DNA of 16,115 nt from TC-15 sp034437275. Lineage in GTDB: Bacteria > Chloroflexota > Anaerolineae > Aggregatilineales > Aggregatilineaceae. Below are positions 1 to 5,731 of the stretch, one piece after another. The notes beneath the pieces are model-generated. The model had not been told where the DNA came from. It worked only from the letters and a program-made list of their open reading frames with translations, and ran no database searches. The first letter of the stretch is position 1. Each line of letters opens with the position of its first letter. Position numbers and translations under genes: made by a program. The DNA is taken from contig DAOTUD010000058.1 of assembly GCA_034437275.1 (NCBI GenBank), positions 1 through 16,115 on the forward strand, written 5' to 3'.

Positions 1-171
1 GTTGTGGCGAGCAGGTCGCCACGTAAAATTTGAACCGCACAAGATGAGAAACCTCTTTTTGGGTGGGACACACCCTTGTCGCTTAACGTAGGGCCACTGC
101 CTGCGCTCGTTCATGCAGGTAAGCTCATGTGTGCGCCAGAAGCCCCCGCCTTTAGGCGTGGGGAGTGTCAC
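1..171 (+). mobile_element. Right end of an IS200/IS605-type (TnpB-bearing) element, truncated by the window edge
   Basis: Bases 143-150 (CCCCCGCC) and 155-162 (GGCGTGGG) form a hairpin with a TTTA loop and one C/T mismatch. It is followed by GAGTGTCAC. A GCCCCCGCC-TTTA-GGCG hairpin followed by a short cleavage-site-like pentamer (GTCAC, 167-171) is the form I know from right ends of IS200/IS605 elements, which transpose as single strands and recognise subterminal hairpins rather than inverted repeats. Typical host coding sequence starts directly after 171, which fits an insertion boundary. The left end and any transposase lie outside the window, so only the right end is called. Family assignment rests on remembered motif form, not on an alignment. 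Confidence 0.6.
1..171 (+). ncRNA. Candidate 3' part of a TnpB guide RNA (omegaRNA/reRNA)
   Basis: In TnpB elements the RNA scaffold runs from the end of tnpB to the right end, and the guide is copied from flanking DNA. This stretch has three possible stems: 61-65/71-75 (GGGTG/CACCC), 99-104/115-120 (GCCTGC/GCAGGT, one G-U pair) and the terminal hairpin 143-150/155-162. If this is such an RNA, the guide would start near base 172 and read the interrupted host gene. The stems are visible; the role is inference from the family. Confidence 0.4.
3..26 (+). CDS. Possible last seven codons and stop of tnpB
   Basis: The frame beginning at base 3 reads CGEQVAT and stops with TAA at 24-26. TnpB proteins often end a short way after a Cys-Gly pair, and the stop lies about 145 nt before the element end, where tnpB genes of this type usually stop. 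The piece is too short to identify by itself. The call depends on the hairpin at 143-162 marking an IS605-type end. Confidence 0.3.
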   Translation, partial: CGEQVAT

Positions 172-270
172 GTGCAGACCACACGGGCCGCGATGGCCGC
201 CCGCGAGGAAGACCCCGACATCACGCTGCACGGCATCATCAGCAAGCGCCGCCAGGAACAGCGCGGCTAG
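172..270 (+). pseudogene. C-terminal 32 codons of a host gene interrupted by the element
   Basis: Immediately after the presumed element end, an open frame reads VQTTRAAMAAREEDPDITLH and continues to ...KRRQEQRG with a TAG stop at 268-270. Codons use G or C at the third position almost throughout, as in the genuine genes of this window, whereas bases 1-171 do not. A rho-independent terminator follows at 304-328. I read this as the 3' end of a gene split by the insertion. I do not recognise the protein; the tail is charged and Arg-rich. A short gene starting at the ATG at 193 (25 codons) is possible, but no convincing SD precedes it. Confidence 0.5.
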
Positions 271-303
271 CGCGCAGCGGCACACCCTCCGCCAACAGAG
301 AAA

Positions 304-328
304 GTCGGGACGGTTCCCCGGCTTTTTT
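304..328 (+). terminator. Rho-independent terminator after the interrupted gene
   Basis: The arms GTCGGG (304-309) and CCCGGC (317-322) pair with one G-U, a 7-nt loop lies between them, and six T follow (323-328). It lies 34 nt after the TAG of the host gene fragment, which supports that fragment being the end of a once-expressed gene. Confidence 0.8.
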
Positions 329-361
329 GCTCGTTCAACGATCGTCTAGCGGCTGTTATGC

Positions 362-466
362 ACGTTTTACCCCTATCCCCCGACCCCTTTCCCCGCACGC
401 GGAGAAAGGGGGGAGGCGCAAGTCCCTCTCCGTTTACGGGGAGGGATTTAGGGAGGGGTAAAACGT
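362..466. repeat. Short inverted-repeat (MITE-like) element
   Basis: Bases 362-374 (ACGTTTTACCCCT) are the exact reverse complement of 454-466. The interior contains further complementary C-rich and G-rich blocks (for example CCCCTTTCCCC near 385 and GAAAGGGG near 404), so the 105-bp unit can fold into a long imperfect hairpin. Non-coding dispersed elements of this form are common in intergenic DNA of Chloroflexota and other GC-rich bacteria. It sits between the terminator at 304-328 and the end of the minus-strand SH3b-LysM gene. Copy number cannot be seen here. Confidence 0.65.
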
Positions 467-514
467 ACGGGAAAAAAACCACTGTAAACAGCCTGCGTAA
501 GTTCATAACACGCT

Positions 515-1252
515 CTAGCGCGGGATGACCAATACCTGCCCGGCGTAAATGCGCGCCAGGTTGATGATCCCGTTGGCCTGTGCGATGTCATACATATTCA
601 CCCCGTAGCGCAGCGCAATGCGGAACAGATTCTCGCCCGGCTGCACGACGTGCGTCACATAGCCCGGCCCTGGCGCGGGTGCCGGGGCAGGGGTAACACT
701 CACCACCGGCAGGCTCATGATCGGGGTGGTGGTCACGATGTAACCGGCACTGACCCAGCCCTGGGTCACACCGTCCGGCAGCGTGACCTTCACCCACGAG
801 CCGTCCGCGGTGCGCGCCTGCAAGAACAGGCCGGTGCCCCGGTACACGGACGTCACCCGCCCATAGCCCACGCCCGGCCCGCTGCGGATGTTCAGGGCAT
901 AGCTGATCACGGTCCCGGTCGCGCCGCTGACGCCGCCCTGCACTGGCAGGCTGGCCAGCGGGTAGCTGGTGCTGATGTAGCGCGCGTTCACCCAGCCTTG
1001 CCGCCCGGATGCCAGCATTACGCGCACCCACGAGGCGTCCGAGTTGCGCGCCAGCAAGCTGAGCGTGGTGCCCCGGTACACCGAGGTTTGCACCGCGTAG
1101 CTCACACCCGGCCCGCTGCGGATGTTCAACGCGCCGGTGTTCACGACGGCGGTCGGGTACGTCTGGGCATTCGCCCGTTTTACGACAGCGCCCATACTCG
1201 TCCCGACCAGCACGACGATGAGCGCCAGGATAAGCCACCGTTTGTTGTTCAT
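515..1252 (-). CDS. Secreted SH3b-SH3b-LysM cell-envelope protein
   Basis: An exported 245-aa protein predicted to bind peptidoglycan or another wall glycan. Residues 1-30 form a signal peptide (MNNKR, hydrophobic run, cut near ANA-Q). Two bacterial SH3 domains follow at about 34-95 and 114-173, each with an LNIRSGPG motif and a GWV motif. After a Pro-Ala linker (about 185-197), a LysM domain fills 201-245, with VVQPGENLFRIALRYG and a VLVIPR end. No catalytic domain is present, so it is a binding or scaffold protein rather than a hydrolase. The ATG at 1252 has AGGGAGG 8 nt upstream; the GTG one codon earlier is an alternative. It lies downstream of the receiver gene on the same strand, but about 200 nt and a hairpin separate them. 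Confidence 0.88.
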   Translation of the reverse strand: MNNKRWLILALIVVLVGTSMGAVVKRANAQTYPTAVVNTGALNIRSGPGVSYAVQTSVYRGTTLSLLARNSDASWVRVMLASGRQGWVNARYISTSYPLASLPVQGGVSGATGTVISYALNIRSGPGVGYGRVTSVYRGTGLFLQARTADGSWVKVTLPDGVTQGWVSAGYIVTTTPIMSLPVVSVTPAPAPAPGPGYVTHVVQPGENLFRIALRYGVNMYDIAQANGIINLARIYAGQVLVIPR

Positions 1253-1377
1253 CACACTACCCTCCCTGTTCCAGTTACCACTACTGTTACTTATAGTTTA
1301 ACGGAAATGCAGGGCAGGCTCAAGCAGGCGTGGCATAGCAGTGGGGCAGGCGTAGCTCACCAGTGGGGTAGAATCGA

Positions 1378-1406
1378 CATTCCCCGCCAATCACCAGCGG
1401 GGAATG
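1378..1406. other. Perfect 10-bp stem-loop downstream of the receiver gene
   Basis: Bases 1378-1387 (CATTCCCCGC) pair perfectly with 1397-1406 around a 9-nt loop. It lies about 50 nt beyond the stop of the minus-strand receiver gene. Neither side is followed by a T tract, so it is not a standard intrinsic terminator. It may protect the 3' end of an mRNA or act together with Rho. Confidence 0.5.
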
Positions 1407-1454
1407 CTCGATAAACGATCTGGCGCGCGGCCCGGTCAGGCCGTTGTTGTGCGA

Positions 1455-1817
1455 TCAGGCCGATTGCAGCAGCGTCTCGACGTGATCGCAGAATACCTTC
1501 ATCGCCACCGGTTTCGCCAGAAACCCGTCGGCTTCCAATTGCCCGGCCAGCTTCTCGCCCTCCGGGTGCGCCGAAACGACCAGCACCCGCGTGCGCTTCA
1601 GCTCGTCCGTGCTGCGTACGAACCCCAACACCGCATCCCCTGAGGCCCAGGGCATCATCAAATCAAGGATAATCAGATCAGGCCGGTAGTATGACACCTG
1701 GTACAGGGCGTCTACGCCGTTGGGCGAACCTATCACTTCATGCCCGCGCCGTTCCAGGACGGTTTGGAGCATTTTCTGAAGGTCTTCGTCATCCTCAATG
1801 ATTAAAATAGTTGCCAT
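1455..1817 (-). CDS. Stand-alone CheY-like response regulator receiver
   Basis: The 120-aa protein is a single REC domain. It has the acidic pair D9-D10 (with E8), the phospho-acceptor D52 in LIILDLMMP, S82 at the switch position in VVSAH, and K102 in LAKP followed by Val. All residues needed for Mg2+ binding and phosphotransfer are present. There is no DNA-binding or enzyme output domain, so it likely works by protein contact or as a phosphorelay intermediate. No histidine kinase gene is nearby, so its partner is unknown. A GGGGATGG SD-like stretch precedes the ATG, and a good sigma-70-type promoter lies at 1860-1888. Confidence 0.92.
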   Translation of the reverse strand: MATILIIEDDEDLQKMLQTVLERRGHEVIGSPNGVDALYQVSYYRPDLIILDLMMPWASGDAVLGFVRSTDELKRTRVLVVSAHPEGEKLAGQLEADGFLAKPVAMKVFCDHVETLLQSA

Positions 1818-1859
1818 ATTACTACCATCCCCGTAGGGTATGATTTAGGTTTGCGTTTA

Positions 1860-1888
1860 ATTTTACGCGCTGGTGATGTTGCTGGCAA
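1860..1888 (-). promoter_or_regulatory. Sigma-70-type promoter of the receiver gene
   Basis: Read on the minus strand, TTGCCA (1888-1883) and TAAAAT (1865-1860) each match 5 of 6 consensus bases and are 17 bp apart. The receiver start codon lies about 43 nt downstream. An 8-bp inverted repeat (CCGTAGGG 1831-1838 and CCCTACGG 1900-1907) flanks the promoter and could be an operator. Confidence 0.65.
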
Positions 1889-1940
1889 GCTAAAAGCATC
1901 CCTACGGAACATATTCTAACAGTATCCCAACCGTTTATTC

Positions 1941-2939
1941 TCAATTTTTTGCAAGTATGATCAATGCGGTGACAATCTCGGCCACCGGTTCGATTTTTTC
2001 GACCTCGACGTTGGCGAACACGTCGGCGGCGGTGTGCAGATAATCCCGTGCCGCCGTCTCCTGCCCCCAGTTGGGATCGTCCCCGGCCTCCCAGTTCCAG
2101 CGCTCGAAGTACGCCACCGCGATCCCGGTCTCGGCAAACGGGTAATGATCGCTCCAGGGGCCGGTGAAGCCGTCCCACCTCGCCGCCGGCGAGGTGCGGA
2201 TCGCGTGCCCCAGTTCCGCGCCAGTGGCCAGCGCCAGGTCGCGCGCCCAGGTGGGGCCGGGCGTGCGCGGCGAATGGTACGAGCGCCCCTCGACCACCGC
2301 CCCGGCGTACACATAGAGATGATCGCCGATACCGACCGTGTCGATGTTGACCATCAGCCGGATGGCTGCGCGTTCGCGCGGGGCAAGCTCTGCCACGAAA
2401 TGTCGCGATCCCCGCAGCCCGACCTCCTCCGCGCCAAACGCGACGAACGCCACCGGGCCGCGATCGGGCCGCGCGGCGAGCACCTCGGCGGCGGCCAGCA
2501 TCACCGCCACGCCGGAGGCATTGTCATCCGCGCCGGTGCCAACCTCAACCGAATCGAGGTGCGCGCCCACCACAATCTGCGGCTCCTGTGCCCCCGGCAG
2601 CGTGGCGATCACGTTCTGCGAGGCGATCTCCGCGCTGCCGACGGTGACCTCGAACGGCTGGCGCGTCACGGTGTAACCCCAGCTTTCGAACTGCGCCGCG
2701 ACATAGTCCGCCGCCTGGGCCTCGGCCTCGCTGCCGGCGGGCCGCGCGCCAATGTCCACCGCCAGCGCGCGGACGTGCGCCGCGATGGGCTGCGGGGTGA
2801 TCAGCGTTTTGACGTCGGGAAGCGCGGATTGTGCCGCACCGGGGGCGGCGGTTCCGGCCAGCAGCGCGACGATTACGGCCAGTAGTCCAAGACGAGTCGC
2901 CATATAGTTGATCGTAACTCCTGCGTGTGTGTGCGGCAT
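1941..2939 (-). CDS. Secreted M28-family zinc metallopeptidase
   Basis: A 332-aa exported exopeptidase, probably an aminopeptidase using two zinc ions. Expected ligands are visible: H127 and D129 in AHLDS, D139 in GADDNASG, catalytic E171 and ligand E172 in GAEEVG, D200 in NIDTVG and H302 in YLHTAAD. A hydrophobic signal sequence covers about residues 13-37, ending in GAAQSA. The first ATG (2939) has a near-perfect SD (AAGGGGGTGA) 6 nt upstream; this gives a 12-residue extension before the signal peptide. An inner ATG at 2903 gives a more ordinary signal peptide, but its only SD (AGGAG) is 14 nt away, so I keep the outer start. The specificity and target peptides cannot be told from the sequence. 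Confidence 0.9.
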   Translation of the reverse strand: MPHTHAGVTINYMATRLGLLAVIVALLAGTAAPGAAQSALPDVKTLITPQPIAAHVRALAVDIGARPAGSEAEAQAADYVAAQFESWGYTVTRQPFEVTVGSAEIASQNVIATLPGAQEPQIVVGAHLDSVEVGTGADDNASGVAVMLAAAEVLAARPDRGPVAFVAFGAEEVGLRGSRHFVAELAPRERAAIRLMVNIDTVGIGDHLYVYAGAVVEGRSYHSPRTPGPTWARDLALATGAELGHAIRTSPAARWDGFTGPWSDHYPFAETGIAVAYFERWNWEAGDDPNWGQETAARDYLHTAADVFANVEVEKIEPVAEIVTALIILAKN

Positions 2940-3075
2940 GAAGTATCACCCCCTTCGTGCATTGCTTCCAGTGTATATCACACTTTGCACCGCTGGCGCA
3001 ATGCTGGCCGCGTACATTTCACCAAAGCGCACGAGATGGTTTGCTGCGGTTGCCTGGCGAACCGGGGGCGAATCT

Positions 3076-3104
3076 GTGCAATGCGGCCTGTTTAAGGGTA
3101 TACT
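3076..3104 (+). promoter_or_regulatory. Candidate promoter for the 141-aa gene and perhaps the riboswitch-gcv transcript
   Basis: TATACT (3099-3104, 5 of 6) is preceded by a poor -35 (GTGCAA, 3076-3081) at 17 bp. The predicted start lies about 35 nt before the ATG at 3147. Since the riboswitch begins at the stop of that gene, this may be the promoter for the whole unit. Confidence 0.4.
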
Positions 3105-3146
3105 CTGTGCTGGTACCGGGCTTCTCGACGGAGGAGAAACAACCCC

Positions 3147-3572
3147 ATGCGGCATTTCCACACACTCGACACCGTTTTGCACGATCCCGACAACGACACG
3201 CTCCTGTTTCAAGCACAGGCCTCCGAGGATGGCGTCAGCCTGTGGTTTGGGCAGGAAGGGCTGTATGTGACGGTCTCGGCGCGGTTTGGCCCGCTGGAGA
3301 TCGCGCTGCGCCCGCGCCGCCGCGATCTGAAAGCCAGCCTGCACCAGCTCCAGCCGACCAAACGCCAGGCGGTCACGCGCATGGTCGGTACCGGGCAGGC
3401 CCACCTGGAACTGGGGCTGCTGCAAAGCGGCGAACTGCTGGTGCGCGCCGCGATCGTGGCCGACGCGACCGGCCATGTGGCCATCAATACGCTTTTGACG
3501 CCGGATACGCAGCGCAAGCTGTACGAATGGCTGGAGGTCGACGCACCCGCCACCCAACCGAACCGCCGATGA
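3147..3572 (+). CDS. Unrecognised 141-aa protein directly upstream of the glycine riboswitch
   Basis: I do not recognise a family. The protein begins MRHFHTLDTVLHDPDNDTLL, has no signal peptide or membrane segment, and is mixed alpha/beta in character, with beta-like stretches (GLYVTVSARF, LLVRAAIVADATGHVAINTLL) around a basic segment RPRRRDLKASL (about residues 57-67). Codon use (G/C third positions) matches neighbouring genes, and GGAGGAG lies about 10 nt before the ATG, so it is a real gene. Its TGA stop (3570-3572) lies inside the P1 stem of glycine aptamer I, so it is probably on the same transcript as, or translationally linked to, the gcv genes. A link to glycine metabolism is inferred from position only. 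Confidence 0.75.
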   Translation: MRHFHTLDTVLHDPDNDTLLFQAQASEDGVSLWFGQEGLYVTVSARFGPLEIALRPRRRDLKASLHQLQPTKRQAVTRMVGTGQAHLELGLLQSGELLVRAAIVADATGHVAINTLLTPDTQRKLYEWLEVDAPATQPNRR

Positions 3573-3761
3573 GGAGAGCGCTCGCCGCCAGGCGCGCCAC
3601 CGACGGGGCAAACGGGACCACCTGCTGACTGGGGACCCGTGAAACTCTCAGGTTCCATCACTCATTGCCGGGACTCCCTCTGGAAAGCGCAGCAGCACTG
3701 CGCGCCGACGGGGCAAGCTCGCCGCGTGGTGAGTGAATCTCTCAGGCCAGATGTACAGGGG
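3567..3761 (+). promoter_or_regulatory. Tandem glycine riboswitch (two aptamers)
   Basis: Aptamer I has GGAGAG (3573-3578), the core ACCGACGGGGCAA (about 3598-3611) and CTCTCAGG (3645-3652). Its P1 pairs CGATGAG (3567-3573) with CTCATTG (3661-3667). Aptamer II has GGAAAG (3682-3687), GCCGACGGGGCAA (3704-3716) and CTCTCAGG (3739-3746), and its P1 pairs TCCCT (3675-3679) with AGGGG (3757-3761). These are the conserved parts of the glycine riboswitch class. The 3' strand of the second P1 can instead pair into the terminator that follows, so glycine binding should prevent termination and switch on gcvH-gcvPA-gcvPB. The switch starts within the last codons of the upstream gene, leaving no intergenic room for a promoter or leader. 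Confidence 0.95.
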
Positions 3762-3791
3762 CAAACAGTCAACCGGGCTGTTTGCCTTTTT
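3757..3791 (+). terminator. Riboswitch expression-platform terminator
   Basis: GGCAAACAG (3760-3768) pairs perfectly with CTGTTTGCC (3778-3786), followed by five T (3787-3791). The stem can extend downward through A3757-G3759, which overlaps the 3' strand of aptamer II P1. The two folds are therefore mutually exclusive, as expected for a glycine-activated antitermination switch. Confidence 0.9.
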
Positions 3792-3846
3792 CTGTTGTGT
3801 GTTACACTCTGGATAATCGTAGGTCAATCAGGAAAGGAATGAACTC

Positions 3847-4245
3847 ATGGCTGATTGGAAAACCCCCGATAACTTGAAATATGCTGAATCGGACGAATGG
3901 ATTTTAGTCGACGGCGACACCGCCAAGGTCGGGCTGACCGACTACGCGCAGGACCATCTCTCCGACCTGGTTTTCGTCGAACTGCCGGAAGAAGGCGACA
4001 CCGTGACCAAAGGCGAGAGCTTCGGCGAGGTAGAGAGCGTCAAGGCCGCGTCGGATGTCTACGCCCCCGCCAGCGGCGAGGTCGTGGCCGTGAACGAGAA
4101 GCTGGCCGACGAGCCGGAGATCATCAACCGCGATCCCTATGGCGCGGGCTGGATGATGGAGATCAAGCTGAGCGATCCCGGCGATGTCGACGACTTGATG
4201 GACGCCGCCGCTTATCAAAAACACTGCGCCGAACGCGACGAGTAG
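3847..4245 (+). CDS. gcvH: Glycine cleavage system H protein
   Basis: The 132-aa lipoyl carrier of the glycine cleavage system shuttles the aminomethyl group from P-protein to T-protein and is reoxidised by L-protein in the cytoplasm. The lipoylated lysine is K66 in GEVESVKAASD, and the N-terminal YAESDEWI and GLTDYAQDHLSDLVFVELP segments are typical of the family. Length is normal (about 125-135). AAAGGAA lies 7 nt before the ATG. It is the first gene after the riboswitch terminator, with 100 nt between it and gcvPA. Confidence 0.97.
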   Translation: MADWKTPDNLKYAESDEWILVDGDTAKVGLTDYAQDHLSDLVFVELPEEGDTVTKGESFGEVESVKAASDVYAPASGEVVAVNEKLADEPEIINRDPYGAGWMMEIKLSDPGDVDDLMDAAAYQKHCAERDE

Positions 4246-4345
4246 TTGGTTCGACCGGCGTGGGGGGTGAGGGCGGATGCGCGGTGTTGCGATGCGCCCG
4301 AGCCATCCACGCCACCGACAATAACTTTTTTCAGGAGCTGTGTAG

Positions 4346-5719
4346 ATGACTTATATTCCCCACACGGACGCCGACCGGGAAGCCATGCTCAAGGCGATTG
4401 GCGTGGAGCAGATCGACGATCTGTTCGATGCTGTGCCGGAGGACAGCCGCTTCCCCACGCTGAACCTGCCCGCGGCGCTCAGCGAGATGGAGGTCGCCTG
4501 GGAACTGGGCGGGCTGGCGAGTGCCAATGTCGCCGCCCAGGATTACGCGACCTTCCTGGGCGCGGGCGTGTACCACCATTTCATCCCGAGCGTGATCAAC
4601 CACATTCTGCTGCGCGGCGAGTTCTACACCGCGTATACGCCCTACCAGCCGGAACTCAGCCAGGGCACGCTGCAGGCCATCTTCGAGTACCAGAGCATGA
4701 TGTGCGCCCTGACCGGGATGGACGTGGCCAACGCCAGCCACTACGACGGCGCGACCTCGCTGGCCGAGGCGGTGATCATGGCCAACGCGCAGTTCCGCGG
4801 CAAGCGCACCAAAGTGATCCTCAGCCCCGGCATCCACCCGCATTACCGCGCGGTGACACGGACCTACCACCAGGGCAGCGCGATGAAGTTCGTCGGGGAC
4901 AAGGGCAACGCCACCATCCCCGACCTGATCGATATGCTCGACGAGGACACCGCCATGCTGGTCGTAGCGTACCCCAACTTTTTTGGCCAGATCGACGAGT
5001 TCGGCGGGCTGGCGCAGGCCGTGCACGACGCGGGCGCGCTGCTGTGTATGGTCGTCGACCCGATCGCGCTGGGGCTGTTCAAGCCGCCGGGCGACCTGGG
5101 CGCGGATATCGTGGTGGGCGAGGGGCAGCCGCTGGGCATCCCGCCGAGCTTTGGCGGGCCGTACCTGGGCTTCTTCGCCGCGCGCGAAAAACTGGTGCGC
5201 AAGATCGCGGGCCGCATCGTGGGCGAGACGGTCGACAAGCACGGTCGCCGCGCCTACGTGATGACGCTCCGCCCGCGCGAGCAGGACATCCGCCGCGAGA
5301 AAGCGACCAGCAATATCTGCACCAACCAGGGCCTCATGGCGCTGGCGGCGTGCGTGTACATGAGCGTGATGGGCAAGCACGGGCTGCGCAAAGTGGCCGA
5401 GCTGGCGTATCACAAGGCACACTATGCCGCCGAGAAGATCAACGCGCTGGAGGGCTACAGCGTGGACATGAGCAAGCCGTTCTTTAAGGAATTTGTGGTC
5501 ACCTGCCCGCAATCGGTCGCGCTGACCAACGACTACCTGCTGGAACATTGGGGCATCATCGGCGGCTACGACCTGGCGCAGGATTACGCGGACCGCGACA
5601 ACCAGCTGCTGCTGGCCGTGACCGAAACCAACACCAAAGACGAGATCGACACGCTGGCCGAGGCGCTCAGCAGCATCGACGCCATCGCCGCCCACAGCCA
5701 GCACGAGCACGCGCATTAG
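4346..5719 (+). CDS. gcvPA: Glycine dehydrogenase (decarboxylating) subunit 1
   Basis: The 457-aa N-terminal-half subunit of the split P-protein pairs with GcvPB to form the PLP-dependent enzyme that decarboxylates glycine and loads the aminomethyl group onto the lipoyl arm of GcvH. Family features are clear: YIPHTDADREAML at the start, FLGAGVYHHFIPSVINH near 71-87, TAYTPYQPELSQGTLQAIFE, and the SFGGPYLGFFA region. Length matches other GcvPA proteins (about 450). AGGAG lies 8 nt before the ATG. This subunit lacks the PLP lysine, which is in GcvPB. The gene is 12 nt from the likely gcvPB start and clearly in the same operon. Confidence 0.97.
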   Translation: MTYIPHTDADREAMLKAIGVEQIDDLFDAVPEDSRFPTLNLPAALSEMEVAWELGGLASANVAAQDYATFLGAGVYHHFIPSVINHILLRGEFYTAYTPYQPELSQGTLQAIFEYQSMMCALTGMDVANASHYDGATSLAEAVIMANAQFRGKRTKVILSPGIHPHYRAVTRTYHQGSAMKFVGDKGNATIPDLIDMLDEDTAMLVVAYPNFFGQIDEFGGLAQAVHDAGALLCMVVDPIALGLFKPPGDLGADIVVGEGQPLGIPPSFGGPYLGFFAAREKLVRKIAGRIVGETVDKHGRRAYVMTLRPREQDIRREKATSNICTNQGLMALAACVYMSVMGKHGLRKVAELAYHKAHYAAEKINALEGYSVDMSKPFFKEFVVTCPQSVALTNDYLLEHWGIIGGYDLAQDYADRDNQLLLAVTETNTKDEIDTLAEALSSIDAIAAHSQHEHAH

Positions 5720-5731
5720 AGGATGGGAACG

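Noticed and set aside
1378..1406. Hairpin considered as an intrinsic terminator
   Set aside because: No T tract on either strand, so it is listed only as a stem-loop.
2946..3611. A 221-codon minus-strand frame across the 141-aa gene
   Set aside because: The plus-strand gene has the SD and the expected codon bias, and the glycine riboswitch at its end is on the plus strand; the minus frame reads Arg/Gln-rich shadow sequence.
3639..3842. A 67-codon plus-strand frame starting in the riboswitch
   Set aside because: It runs through aptamer I, aptamer II and the terminator; these bases are explained by RNA structure.
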